Shown: in pieces, positions 26,579-35,551 of the stretch
How the letters are laid out: every line of letters begins with the position of its first letter
Numbering within the stretch: position 1 is the stretch's first letter
Assembly: GCF_012927645.1 (NCBI RefSeq)
Contig: NZ_JABBMT010000019.1
Span: 1-64,000 of the forward strand
Direction: 5' to 3'
DNA from: Pseudoalteromonas arctica
Lineage (GTDB): Bacteria > Pseudomonadota > Gammaproteobacteria > Enterobacterales > Alteromonadaceae
Length of the DNA: 64,000 nucleotides
Position numbers and translations under genes: made by a program
Notes under the pieces: generated by a model
What the model was told of the DNA's origin: nothing
What the model saw: only the letters and a program-made list of their open reading frames with translations
Databases searched by the model: none

Positions 26579-28711
26579 TTACTTGACTAAACCACGGCGC
26601 TTAAGTAGGGCGTCGGTAGTTGGCTTTTGACCACGGAACTCAATATAGCTTTGCATTAAGTCGCGGCTGTTACCTTTTGATAAAATCTCTTTGCGGAAGC
26701 TATTACCGTTGTCACGAGTTAAGCCGCCTTGCTTTGTCATATGCGCAAAGGCATCAGCCGCAAATACTTCAGTCCAAAGGTACGCGTAGTAACCTGCTGA
26801 ATAGCCACCAGCAAAGGTGTGGCTAAAGTAGCAAGACTTATAACGCGGTGGTACAGGGTAGTAAGCAATGCCGTGTTTCTCTAACGCGTTATGTTCAAAT
26901 TTTTGTACGTCAGTTATTTTCTTATCAACACCAAATGAATGCCATTCCATATCAAGTAATGCTGCAGCTAAATACTCAGTGGTGCTAAAACCTTGGTTGA
27001 AGTTTTGTGACTCAAGCACTTTGTCGAGTAATTCTTTAGGAATTGGCTCACCTGTTTTGTAATGCTTAGCGTAGTTAGCAAGTACAGTTGGTTCAATGTT
27101 CCAATCTTCGTTCGCTTGTGACGGGAATTCAACAAAGTCACGAGCTGTAGCAGTGCCAGCAAGGCTTGGGTATTTTACATCTGAGAACAAACCGTGTGCT
27201 GCATGACCAAACTCATGGAACATAGTCGTAACCTCGTCAAACGTCATCAGTGTTGGCTGACCGTCTGCTGGTTTAGGAATGTTTTGCGCGTTATAAATGA
27301 CAGGTTTTGTGCCTTTTAAGCCACTTTGGCTAACATATGCACTCATCCAAGCACCACCACGTTTACCCTCACGAGCATAAGGGTCCATGTAAAATAAACC
27401 AATAGCACTACCATCGGCGTTGAACACTTCAAACGCCATTACATCTTCGTGATAAAGAGGTAAATCTTTACGCTCTTTGAAAGTAATGCCGTATAGTTTT
27501 TCCATCGCAAAGAATAAACCGTTATGGATCACTGATTGCATTTCAAAGTATGGCTTAACTAAAGCAGGATCTAGGTCGTACTTAGCTTGGCGCACTTTTT
27601 CAGAATAGAATGCCCAGTCCCATGGTTGTAACGCAAATTTTTCGCCTGATGCGTCAATGATTTTTTGGATTTCAGCTGCTTCAGCTTTTGCTTTGTTCAC
27701 AGCTTTTGGCGCTAGATCATCTAAAATACCGTATACGTTTTCAGTGGTTTTAGCCATACGTGTGGTCATTACATATGAAGCCCAATCTTTATAGCCAAGT
27801 AGCGCTGCTTTTTGAGCACGCAAATTGGTTTCTTTGATAATGATAGGGGCATTGGTATTTTGTGCGCGAGTCGTTGAGGCTTTAAAAATACGTTCGCGTA
27901 ACTTACGGTTTTCTAGGCTGCTGAGAATCGGTTGTTGTGTGGTGTTCACTAACGTGATCATGTAGCCTTCTTTACCTGCTTTTTTAGCGGCAGCGCCAAG
28001 GCTTGCTATTTCAGCGTCAGAAAGGCCAGCAAGTTCGCTTTTATCGGTTACTAATACTACGTCCTCTTTAAACGATTTTAATACGTTTTGCGAGAAGGCT
28101 GTTGATAACTTAGCAAGCTCAGCATTGATTTCACGCATTTGGACTTTTTGTTCTTCATCTAATTTTGCACCAGCGTTAACAAACTTAGTGTAGTAAAACT
28201 CAACTAAACGCTGATCTTCGGCATTTAACTTCGCTTTATTGCCATTAATGGTTTCAACACGTGAAAATAATGCTTTGTTAAGATAAATGTCATCAGAATG
28301 CGCAGATAACACGGGGGCCATTTTTGCTGCAATGCGTTGATACTCATCATTAGAGATCAAACCAGATAAGTTATAGAAAGCGGTTGAAACGCGATCAAGC
28401 AATTCGCCCGATAGTTCTAATTCAACTAAGGTATTTTTAAATGTCGCTGGAGCTGGGTTGTTAGCGATAGCTGTGATTTGTGCTTTTTGCTGGGCAATGC
28501 CTGCATCAAATGCCGGTTCATAATCACTGGAACCAAATTTATCAAATTCTGGTGCCATATATTGTAATGGGCTTGGTTTCATCAATACGTTATCTACATT
28601 GACTGTTTGTACTTGAGTCGTTTGTTCTTTTGTATTTGCATCGTTTTGCGAACTACAAGCGGATAATAATAATGCACTAGCAATTGTAGTTGCTATAAGG
28701 GTCTTACGCAT
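26579..28711 (-). CDS. M3-family zinc peptidase lipoprotein (Dcp/oligopeptidase A-like)
   Basis: A 710-residue lipoprotein with lipobox LLSAC (Cys19). The zinc motif HEFGH spans His499-His503 in TMFHEFGHAAHGLF. Upstream GGAWMSAYV and downstream FSHTFAGGYSAGYYAYLW are typical of M3A peptidases (peptidyl-dipeptidase Dcp). The enzyme should cleave short peptides in the periplasm, anchored to a membrane, like other Dcp_2 lipoproteins in marine bacteria. Start moved to the ATG at 28711, where GGAG is 5 bases upstream and a proper signal peptide begins; the longer frame adds 17 unlikely residues. Confidence 0.92.
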   Translation of the reverse strand: MRKTLIATTIASALLLSACSSQNDANTKEQTTQVQTVNVDNVLMKPSPLQYMAPEFDKFGSSDYEPAFDAGIAQQKAQITAIANNPAPATFKNTLVELELSGELLDRVSTAFYNLSGLISNDEYQRIAAKMAPVLSAHSDDIYLNKALFSRVETINGNKAKLNAEDQRLVEFYYTKFVNAGAKLDEEQKVQMREINAELAKLSTAFSQNVLKSFKEDVVLVTDKSELAGLSDAEIASLGAAAKKAGKEGYMITLVNTTQQPILSSLENRKLRERIFKASTTRAQNTNAPIIIKETNLRAQKAALLGYKDWASYVMTTRMAKTTENVYGILDDLAPKAVNKAKAEAAEIQKIIDASGEKFALQPWDWAFYSEKVRQAKYDLDPALVKPYFEMQSVIHNGLFFAMEKLYGITFKERKDLPLYHEDVMAFEVFNADGSAIGLFYMDPYAREGKRGGAWMSAYVSQSGLKGTKPVIYNAQNIPKPADGQPTLMTFDEVTTMFHEFGHAAHGLFSDVKYPSLAGTATARDFVEFPSQANEDWNIEPTVLANYAKHYKTGEPIPKELLDKVLESQNFNQGFSTTEYLAAALLDMEWHSFGVDKKITDVQKFEHNALEKHGIAYYPVPPRYKSCYFSHTFAGGYSAGYYAYLWTEVFAADAFAHMTKQGGLTRDNGNSFRKEILSKGNSRDLMQSYIEFRGQKPTTDALLKRRGLVK

Positions 28712-28869
28712 GAGAACTCCATAAAATAGTGAGCCTTGAAAAACAGGCGAGACATAAAACACCCATAACTTAACAAATTTTCATGTATATACAACTAAGT
28801 TTATCGGTTTAAGGTGGGGATTGAGCGCAAAAAGCGTGTTTTTAGGTAAAAGTATTGCAAATCGAGAAA

Positions 28870-28906
28870 TAGTAGCTTTAAACGGTAGGACGTATTAAAG
28901 CTACTA
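28870..28906 (-). terminator. Long inverted repeat downstream of the 69-residue orphan
   Basis: Perfect 12-base arms TAGTAGCTTTAA / TTAAAGCTACTA are separated by 13 bases, followed on the minus strand by TTTCTCG. It lies 57 bases after the orphan's stop. Probably a terminator, but the T-run is poor and an operator for the M3 gene is also possible. Confidence 0.5.
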
Positions 28907-28962
28907 CAGGTTGGTACTTAATTGAGAATTTTGATTTATGTTGTATGTGTTTAGTTGCGAAA

Positions 28963-29172
28963 TTAGTTGTAACCTAAAACAAACTTTTTTTCACTGCCAA
29001 AGCTAGCCGGTTGCTGATGACCAAACTCTTTGTTAATGCAATTAAGAGTATGTTCTTGCTCTGCAAGCACAGACAAAATTTTATTACGGTACTCAATACT
29101 TGACTCAAACAGCTGCAAATCAACTAAAGGTTGTAACGTGGCTAATTTTTGATTTAAAGTCAGTTGTGACAT
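28963..29172 (-). CDS. Small protein of unknown function
   Basis: A 69-residue protein beginning MSQLTLNQKLATLQPLVD, amphipathic and helical by eye, with one Cys and no signal or membrane segment. I do not recognise a family. GAGGAA lies 4-7 bases before two adjacent ATGs; the second (29172) has the better spacing. An inverted repeat CTTACAG ... CTGTAAG (29199-29229) covers its promoter region. Confidence 0.65.
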   Translation of the reverse strand: MSQLTLNQKLATLQPLVDLQLFESSIEYRNKILSVLAEQEHTLNCINKEFGHQQPASFGSEKKFVLGYN

Positions 29173-29198
29173 CATTTGTTCCTCGTGCTTTATTTAAG

Positions 29199-29229
29199 CT
29201 TACAGTACTTATATAGCATTACCTGTAAG
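29199..29229. promoter_or_regulatory. Inverted repeat upstream of the 69-residue orphan
   Basis: CTTACAG and CTGTAAG with 17 bases between, about 27 bases upstream of the orphan's start. A candidate operator spanning a promoter; no regulator is assigned. Confidence 0.3.
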
Positions 29230-29673
29230 AAAATGTTAATGATTTGTTCATAAAAAACATATTGAACTTTAACTCCTCCGTAAATGCCATTATAGCGTGC
29301 TAGGTTTACTCAATGATCATTACAGCCAATTAGCGACTCCTAATTGGATGTTCGCTACATTTTCAACGGCGTTATTGAAAGGACAAATGTCCTTATGGAA
29401 TAAATATAATTGTATAAAATCTCTCAAGTTCGCTTATCGTGCCGTTATTTGTTATAAAAAGCTTATATTCTTGTACATATTTGTGCGGCAAAAGTGTCAC
29501 ACAATGCTATAATCTTCAGCGTTCGTTCAGCCTCTTACTTCGTTTTGCACTCTCGATAAAGAGGTCCGCGTAGCTTAATTTAAGGCGCGAAAAATTGGCC
29601 GAGCTCGCCGAGTGAATTTGGCGCAACACACCAACCGTTGAATAAGAGTGCACTAAAAAGGTTAAACCCCGAC
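29230..29673. other. Leader region of the second TonB receptor gene
   Basis: Around 440 bases with no supported gene; a 71-codon plus-strand frame here has low-complexity content and a GTG start. The promoter of the receptor is probably in its second half (separate entry). The long untranslated stretch between 29520 and 29673 could form structure (CGAGCTCG palindrome at about 29600), but no riboswitch family was recognised. Confidence 0.4.
29504..29513 (+). promoter_or_regulatory. Extended -10 promoter element for the TonB receptor
   Basis: ATGCTATAAT gives a perfect TATAAT (29508-29513) with TG one base upstream, the extended -10 form that can work without a good -35. No good -35 sits 17 bases away. 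It would give a leader of about 150 bases. Confidence 0.45.
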
Positions 29674-31959
29674 ATGAAAGCAATGAAAAGATCTACGTTA
29701 GCAACTCTAATTAATGCAACGTTGTTCTCTGCCGTAACAAGTACTTCATTTACAACTCTTGCTGCTGATGAGCAAGCCGCAACTGCACAAAGCAAGCAGT
29801 TAGAAGTTATTCAAATCACTGCGCGTAAGCGTGTAGAAAACGCACAGGAAGTACCTGTCGCAGTATCTGCATTGCAAGGCGATAATTTAGATGCTTACAG
29901 CTCAGCAGGTATGGATGTTCGCTTTATGAATGCGAAAATCCCAAGCTTATCTATTGAGTCTTCATATGGACGTACTTTCCCACGTTTTTATGTTCGTGGC
30001 TTAGGTAATACCGATTTCGATTTAAACGCTTCACAACCTGTATCACTTGTAGTTGACGATGTAGTTCAAGAGAACGCAATTTTAAAAGGCTTCCCTGTTT
30101 TTGACGTAGAGCGTGTTGAAGTCTTACGTGGCCCACAAGGTACTTTATTCGGTCGTAACACACCAGCAGGTCTTGTGAAATTTGATTCTGTAAAGCCAAG
30201 CCAAGACTTTGATGGTTATGGCTCTGTATCATATGGTACAAATGATTCAATTGATTTCAGAGGCGCTGTTGGCGGTAGTTTAACTGAAAACTTATCTGCA
30301 CGTGTGTCTGTATTGTGGCAAGGCAAAGATGATTATATTGATAACCGCGCCCCAGGCTTTGAGCAAGACGACATCTTAGGTGGTTATACTGATCGCGCTG
30401 CACGCATCCAGTTTTTATATGAAAAAGATGATTTTTCAGCCTTACTAAATTATCACGTTCGTAACATGGAAGGCACACCAATACCATTTTACGCTAATGC
30501 AATCAAAACTGGTTCAAATGAGCTAGTTGATGGCTTTGATGGTGATGTGGTTTACCACAATGCAGCAGCACGTGAATTTCAAGTTGTTGATTCTCAAGGT
30601 GCGAGCTTAAAGCTTGAGTATGATTTTGCTAATTATACATTAACATCAATCACAGGTTGGGAAAGCGCTGAAGTAAATTCTCGTGGTGATATTGATGGTG
30701 GCTATGTTGGCGGTCCTGGTGCTATACCTGATCAGTCTGAAAGTGAAAGTGGTTTACCTGATCACAACCAATATACGCAAGAATTACGCTTATCTAGTAA
30801 TTTTGCAGGTGATTTTAATTACCAAGCCGGCGTATTCTATTTTGATGAGTCATTAACCATCGAAAACTTTGGTTATAACACGTTGGCAGGTGGTGCACTT
30901 TATGGCTACGTAAATCAACATCAAGACACTACAGCATGGGCTGTGTTTGGCTCTGTTGATTACACTGTGAGTGATGATTTAAAACTAACAGCAGGTCTTC
31001 GTTATTCAGATGACGACAAAGACTTTGTAGCCGTTCGTAAAATTGTACCTGCTGATTTAAGTGCATGTAACTTTGACTTAATGCAATGTGAAACAGACAT
31101 CATTCGCACAGAAGACGCTAGTGATGATCATATTAGCTGGGATTTATCTGCATCATATAAATTGACGAATGATGTGAATTTATATGGTCGAATAGCTAAT
31201 ACGTTCCGTGCGCCAAGTATTCAAGGTCGTATTACTTTTTCTAATGACGTTACAAAAGCTGATTCAGAAACAGTAACGTCATACGAAACCGGTATTAAGT
31301 CAGATGTACTAGACGGCCGTGGCCGTGTAAATGCAAGTGTTTATTACTTCACAATGGACAATCAACAGTTAACGGCTGTAGGTGGTAGTGCAAATACTAC
31401 GAGTCTACTCAATGCCGATAAAACCACAGGTTATGGCTTTGAGTTAGATACTGAATGGGTATTAACAGATGAGTTAAATGCTACATTTAACTTGAGCTAC
31501 AATAATACTGAACTTAAAGACGATTCAATTTCGATTCCAGTACCAGCTCGTGTTTCAAATGGCTTGCTAACGATTACTGATCCTATGGTAAATGGCAATG
31601 CTATTATCGATGGTAACAGCTTGCCGCATGCACCTGAGTGGATCTCTAACTTAACTTTACGTTATAGCAAAGAGTTAGGCGATGGTGAGTTCTTTACTTA
31701 CGCTGATGTTTCATACCGTAGTGAAATTAACTACTTCTTGTATGAGTCTGTTGAGTTTGAAGGTAAAGCACTTACTGAAGTTGGTCTTCGCAGTGGTTAT
31801 GCATGGGCTGATGGTGACTATGAATATCAAGTAGCTGTTTTTGCACGTAACTTATTTGATAAGCAACAGTCAATTGGTGCAATTGACTTCAATAACAATA
31901 CAGCAATGATTAATGAAGGGCGCTTTATTGGCGCTGAGTTTAAAGTTAACTTCTTTTAA
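29674..31959 (+). CDS. TonB-dependent receptor
   Basis: A 761-residue outer-membrane receptor with a signal peptide ending near TTLAA, a TonB box region (LEVIQITARKR), a plug domain with VEVLRGPQGTLFGRNTPAG, and a barrel ending in a terminal phenylalanine (EFKVNFF). The plug pattern is of the general 'TonB-dependent receptor' type (iron siderophore or oligosaccharide uptake) common in Alteromonadales; no substrate-specific neighbour is present. The longest frame begins with TTG at 29638; the ATG at 29674 better fits the signal peptide. A strong terminator follows, so it is a single-gene unit. Confidence 0.9.
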   Translation: MKAMKRSTLATLINATLFSAVTSTSFTTLAADEQAATAQSKQLEVIQITARKRVENAQEVPVAVSALQGDNLDAYSSAGMDVRFMNAKIPSLSIESSYGRTFPRFYVRGLGNTDFDLNASQPVSLVVDDVVQENAILKGFPVFDVERVEVLRGPQGTLFGRNTPAGLVKFDSVKPSQDFDGYGSVSYGTNDSIDFRGAVGGSLTENLSARVSVLWQGKDDYIDNRAPGFEQDDILGGYTDRAARIQFLYEKDDFSALLNYHVRNMEGTPIPFYANAIKTGSNELVDGFDGDVVYHNAAAREFQVVDSQGASLKLEYDFANYTLTSITGWESAEVNSRGDIDGGYVGGPGAIPDQSESESGLPDHNQYTQELRLSSNFAGDFNYQAGVFYFDESLTIENFGYNTLAGGALYGYVNQHQDTTAWAVFGSVDYTVSDDLKLTAGLRYSDDDKDFVAVRKIVPADLSACNFDLMQCETDIIRTEDASDDHISWDLSASYKLTNDVNLYGRIANTFRAPSIQGRITFSNDVTKADSETVTSYETGIKSDVLDGRGRVNASVYYFTMDNQQLTAVGGSANTTSLLNADKTTGYGFELDTEWVLTDELNATFNLSYNNTELKDDSISIPVPARVSNGLLTITDPMVNGNAIIDGNSLPHAPEWISNLTLRYSKELGDGEFFTYADVSYRSEINYFLYESVEFEGKALTEVGLRSGYAWADGDYEYQVAVFARNLFDKQQSIGAIDFNNNTAMINEGRFIGAEFKVNFF

Positions 31960-31983
31960 AGTTAGCTAGTTAATAGATCATTA

Positions 31984-32008
31984 AACCCGCTTTTAAAGCG
32001 GGTTTTTT
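31984..32008 (+). terminator. Rho-independent terminator after the TonB receptor
   Basis: The stem AACCCGCTTT / AAAGCGGGTT is followed by six Ts. Confidence 0.9.
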
Positions 32009-32070
32009 CATTTATATTAATAGGCGTTACTGCTAAAGTAACGACAATTAAATTTAACAAGAGAAGAGCA

Positions 32071-32370
32071 ATGGCTGGATTTTGGAACTACCGCGTGATT
32101 TTTTGTGAAGCAACCAAAGATGAAGCGGCGCAATATCAAATTCATGAGGTTGAATATAACCTAAATGGTAAAGTTACCAATTGGTCAGAAACGGGTGCAG
32201 CGCCTTTTGGCAACACCTTAGATGCGTTGCTAGATGACGCAGAACGTTTAAAAACAGCGTTTGCTAAGCCAGTGCTAAAAGTTGTTAGAAAGGAACGTGG
32301 TTATGAACTGGTTGATGTAGAAACCGGTGAAGAAGCATTTGCTGAGCCGCCAGCAGGTTTAACAGCATAA
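32071..32370 (+). CDS. Conserved protein of unknown function
   Basis: A 99-residue soluble protein, MAGFWNYRVIFCEATKD..., with an internal repeat of beta-strand and acidic helix (TLDALLDDAERLKTAF) and a C-terminal ELVDVETGEEAF. I recognise no named family, although the composition and clear Shine-Dalgarno region (AAGAGAAGAGC) indicate a real gene. It lies between two strong terminators, so it forms its own transcription unit. Confidence 0.75.
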   Translation: MAGFWNYRVIFCEATKDEAAQYQIHEVEYNLNGKVTNWSETGAAPFGNTLDALLDDAERLKTAFAKPVLKVVRKERGYELVDVETGEEAFAEPPAGLTA

Positions 32371-32380
32371 GTATTAACCC

Positions 32381-32406
32381 AAAAAGGTGCTATGAGCACC
32401 TTTTTT
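32381..32406 (+). terminator. Rho-independent terminator after the 99-residue protein
   Basis: AAAAAGGTGC / GCACCTTTTTT stem with a 5-6 base loop and a six-T tail. Confidence 0.9.
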
Positions 32407-32431
32407 GTTGCTGAAATATAAAGGAATGAGG

Positions 32432-33088
32432 ATGACATTAAAAGCAATATTATTTGATATGGATGGCACGTTAGTTGATTCAGAAAGTGTCCACTTTAAT
32501 TGTTGGAATGATGTTTTAGCACCGTTTGGCGTGCGCTATGAAGAAGATGATTTTTGCCAACGTTTTTCAGGACGTCCGACCTTCGATGCGGCAATTGAAG
32601 TGGTTGAGCAATATAACTTATCGGTTTCAGCGCAGTGGTTAGCGCAGGCTAAATATGATGCATTTGAGCAATTTGTTACCACTAATTTACCTCCTTTAAT
32701 GCCCTTTGTCCAAGAAGTATTAGAGGCTGTTAGGCAAAGCGATCTTAAAATGGCATTAGTGACGGGGAGTGCACGCCATGAGGCGTTACCGATCTTAAAA
32801 GGCTATGGCTTTTATGAATGGTTTGACTGTGTAGTGACTAAAGACGATGTGCAAAATCCCAAACCTGCGGGCGACCCTTATTTACTTGCGCTGACAACAT
32901 TAGGGATTTCAGCAGAGCAAGCAATTGCTGTTGAAGACACACACACCGGCGTTACAGCAGCAACTAATGCAAACGTACCTGTGGTTGCAATACCGAATAA
33001 ACACACCTTAGATCACGATTTAAGTTTAGCTGTTTCTCGCATCGATAATTTACAGCAGCTATGGCAATGGGTACAAACTAAGCTATAG
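32432..33088 (+). CDS. HAD-superfamily phosphatase, beta-phosphoglucomutase-like
   Basis: A 218-residue HAD hydrolase. Motif I is FDMDGTLVDSE (nucleophile and acid/base aspartates), motif II VTGSAR, motif III lysine in KDDVQNPKPAGDPY, and motif IV AVEDTHTGV. The helical cap between motifs I and II is of subclass I, as in beta-phosphoglucomutase and sugar phosphatases (YqaB/YniC type). The substrate is not determined. The ATG at 32432 has AAAGGA 6 bases upstream; an ATG at 32426 sits directly on that sequence. Only 34 bases separate it from the ligase gene, so an operon is likely. Confidence 0.9.
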   Translation: MTLKAILFDMDGTLVDSESVHFNCWNDVLAPFGVRYEEDDFCQRFSGRPTFDAAIEVVEQYNLSVSAQWLAQAKYDAFEQFVTTNLPPLMPFVQEVLEAVRQSDLKMALVTGSARHEALPILKGYGFYEWFDCVVTKDDVQNPKPAGDPYLLALTTLGISAEQAIAVEDTHTGVTAATNANVPVVAIPNKHTLDHDLSLAVSRIDNLQQLWQWVQTKL

Positions 33089-33122
33089 TTTAGTCTGCTT
33101 GGTGTTAAACAAGGAGACCGAT

Positions 33123-33971
33123 ATGCATAAAGGACTAACAGTATTATGGTTGCTGCTCAGTAGTTTTACTTGCTCAGCAACTGATACACAGATCACCGCA
33201 GATGCTCAACTTGCCAAGGTTTACCAACAAGACCAAGCGCTTGCCATTGCAAACTATCTCATAAGTGAGAAGTTTGATGGGGTACGTGCGATTTGGACGG
33301 GAACACAGTTGATAACCCGTAATGGCAATGCCATTCATGCGCCAAGCTGGTTTATTGCTGATTTACCTAATTTGAGGTTAGACGGTGAGTTGTGGACCAA
33401 GCGCGGTGATTTTGCAGATCTCAGTGGTATTGTGCGCACTTTACAGCCGCTGGATAGTGACTGGCAAAAAGTCTCCTATCAAATATTTGACATGCCAGAT
33501 CAACATAACCCCTTTTCAGTACGCTATGAAAATTATCTACGTTTAGTAAAAACATTAAATAAGCCACACATTCAAGCAGTACAGCAGTATCAATTTACCA
33601 CAGAGCAGGCATTATCAGCGTACTTTGATGAAGTGACTCAGCAAGGTGGTGAAGGTGTGATGCTGCATTTAGCCTCAGCAATACATAAAAGTGGCCGTTC
33701 TGATGCGCTATTAAAGTTAAAACCTTATTTTGATAGTGAAGCGATCGTCATTGCCCATCTTCCAGGGAAAGGCAAATTTACTGGCATGCTAGGGGCGTTA
33801 AAAGTAGTGACACCACAGGGAAAAGAGTTTGCAATTGGTACTGGCTTTAGTAACGCACAGCGCCAAAATCCACCCGCAATAGGAGCGACGGTGACATACC
33901 GATACCATGGTTATACTAAAAATGGTTTACCACGGTTTGCCAGCTTTTTACGTCAACACGATCCTGATTAA
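33123..33971 (+). CDS. Periplasmic ATP-dependent DNA ligase (LigE type)
   Basis: A 282-residue minimal ATP-dependent DNA ligase. The nucleotidyl-acceptor motif is EKFDGVR with Lys50; further motifs are RLDGELW (III) and GEGVMLH (IV). A compact OB domain closes the protein with GKGKFTGMLGAL and TYRYHGYTKNG. A signal peptide (ending FTCSAT) precedes the domain, as in the periplasmic Lig E group of competent or secretion-rich gammaproteobacteria, which may repair incoming DNA. The start is the ATG at 33123 with AAGGAG 6-7 bases upstream. It probably shares a transcript with the HAD gene. Confidence 0.87.
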   Translation: MHKGLTVLWLLLSSFTCSATDTQITADAQLAKVYQQDQALAIANYLISEKFDGVRAIWTGTQLITRNGNAIHAPSWFIADLPNLRLDGELWTKRGDFADLSGIVRTLQPLDSDWQKVSYQIFDMPDQHNPFSVRYENYLRLVKTLNKPHIQAVQQYQFTTEQALSAYFDEVTQQGGEGVMLHLASAIHKSGRSDALLKLKPYFDSEAIVIAHLPGKGKFTGMLGALKVVTPQGKEFAIGTGFSNAQRQNPPAIGATVTYRYHGYTKNGLPRFASFLRQHDPD

Positions 33972-34035
33972 CATTTTAAAAAAGCTGTAAGTATGCTAAA
34001 TTGCGCGGCCTTTTGATGTGAGTTGTGGTGAAGTA

Positions 34036-35403
34036 ATGGTAGTTGGTTTTGATTATGGTAGTTCCAATTGCGCAATGGGTGTAATGAATGCTCAAAATAC
34101 TGTTGAGCTGGTGCCCCTAGAGGAAGGTAAGTTTTACCTCCCTTCTACCTTATATACACACCACAGCGCTTTAGTTGTCGATTATGTTGCTCAGCATCTA
34201 ACGGGTACAAATTATGAAACTGACTTTAAAACCCCGCGCCAAGCCCTGCTCAATAGTATGGTGCGGATCAAGTCTGACTTAGATCTAGACGCTAATGATG
34301 AAAGCCTGTTTATTGGCCGTGAAGCAATTAACGAATATGTGCAATTTCCTGAAGAAGGTTATTTTGTAAAGTCCCCTAAATCGTTTTTTGGGGCAATAGG
34401 TTTAAAGCAAGGTCAGATCAACTTCTTTGAAGATATTGCCACCGCGATGATTTTAAAAATCAAACAGCGAGCTGAGATATCACTACAAAAAGAGTTAACA
34501 CAAACGGTTATTGGCCGTCCGGTAAATTTCCAAGCCGTGGGTGGAGAGCAATCAAACCAACAAGCAATTGGTATTTTAGAGCGTGCAGCAAAACGAGCGG
34601 GCTTTAAAGAGGTGGCTTTTTTATATGAGCCACTTGCGGCGGGAATTGATTATGAAAGTGACTTAAATCACGATCAAAAAGTATTGGTTATTGATATCGG
34701 CGGTGGTACAAGTGACTGCTCATTTGTACAAATGGGGCCTAGCTTTCGTAATAGTCGTGAACGTGATCATGACTTTTTGGCACATACTGGTAAACGTGTC
34801 GGTGGTAATGATTTAGACATTGCATTGAGCTATCACGCATTAATGCCATTACTGGGGTTAGGCAGTCAGTTTAAATCAGGTTTACCGCTGCCTAATCAAG
34901 CATTTTGGCAAGCATGTAAAATTAACGATGTGAACTTACAAAGCCAGTTCTATAGTCAAAGCCATCACCGAGAGCTACTTACACAGTTACGTGAAGTACA
35001 AGCACCTGAGTTATTTCAACGGCTGATCGATTTGCAGCAAAATAAGCAAGGCCACCAACTGGTACAGCAAGGGGAGGCGGCAAAAATTGCGCTTTCGACA
35101 GCGACTGAGTATGAGTGTGAATTAGGATTTTTAGCGCCGCAATTATATAAAGAGCTATCTCGCGCTGATTTAGCTGTAGCGGTTGATGATTCGATTATGC
35201 AAATAGTAAGTTTAGCAAAACAAGCTATCAAAGATGCAGGAACCGTTCCTGATGTGATTTACCTTACCGGTGGCAGTGCGCAATCACCTTTAATAAAAGC
35301 CGCATTAGTTGAGCACTTAGGTGATATTAAAATGGTAAACGGCGATCACTTTGGTAGTGTAACCGCCGGACTCACTAAATGGGCAAGCATACTTTATCGT
35401 TAA
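34036..35403 (+). CDS. yegD: Hsp70-family chaperone YegD
   Basis: A 455-residue actin/Hsp70-fold ATPase lacking the Hsp70 substrate-binding domain. Phosphate-loop motif GFDYGSSNCAMG, then FVKSPKSFFGA, GRPVNFQAVGG, YEPLAAG and IDIGGGTSDCSF mark the ATP site. YLTGGSAQSPLI and GDHFGSVTAGL close the fold. These match E. coli YegD, a poorly studied Hsp70-like protein. The GTG at 34018 gives six extra residues; the ATG at 34036 fits relatives. Not obviously co-transcribed. Confidence 0.9.
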   Translation: MVVGFDYGSSNCAMGVMNAQNTVELVPLEEGKFYLPSTLYTHHSALVVDYVAQHLTGTNYETDFKTPRQALLNSMVRIKSDLDLDANDESLFIGREAINEYVQFPEEGYFVKSPKSFFGAIGLKQGQINFFEDIATAMILKIKQRAEISLQKELTQTVIGRPVNFQAVGGEQSNQQAIGILERAAKRAGFKEVAFLYEPLAAGIDYESDLNHDQKVLVIDIGGGTSDCSFVQMGPSFRNSRERDHDFLAHTGKRVGGNDLDIALSYHALMPLLGLGSQFKSGLPLPNQAFWQACKINDVNLQSQFYSQSHHRELLTQLREVQAPELFQRLIDLQQNKQGHQLVQQGEAAKIALSTATEYECELGFLAPQLYKELSRADLAVAVDDSIMQIVSLAKQAIKDAGTVPDVIYLTGGSAQSPLIKAALVEHLGDIKMVNGDHFGSVTAGLTKWASILYR

Positions 35404-35409
35404 AGGGTG

Positions 35410-35502
35410 CTAATAGTATGACTTGTCGGGTTGCGAGGTATTTTCGTGATCTGGCAATGACCGTTCAAGCTCGTTATGCATCAAAGGTGAGCTTAAAATC
35501 AT
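35410..35502 (-). pseudogene. Possible gene remnant downstream of rhtB-like gene
   Basis: A short minus-strand frame (30 codons from the ATG, more if the upstream frame inside the exporter gene is counted) ends at 35410. Its residues (MILSSPLMHNELERS, with RWHIPVACNEVSAD before it) look like protein-coding sequence, not intergenic DNA. No family is recognised and there is no obvious Shine-Dalgarno site; it could be the tail of a deleted gene. Confidence 0.3.
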
Positions 35503-35551
35503 ATCTGCGCTGACTTCATTACACGCTACTGGGATATGCCACCGCAGCTTT

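Noticed and set aside
29297..29512. 71-codon plus-strand frame
   Set aside because: GTG start in AT-rich DNA, no Shine-Dalgarno, contains the receptor promoter.
29560..29640. Possible tRNA-like sequence (GGTCCGCGTAGCTTAA...)
   Set aside because: No cloverleaf or CCA-end pattern could be folded; likely leader sequence.
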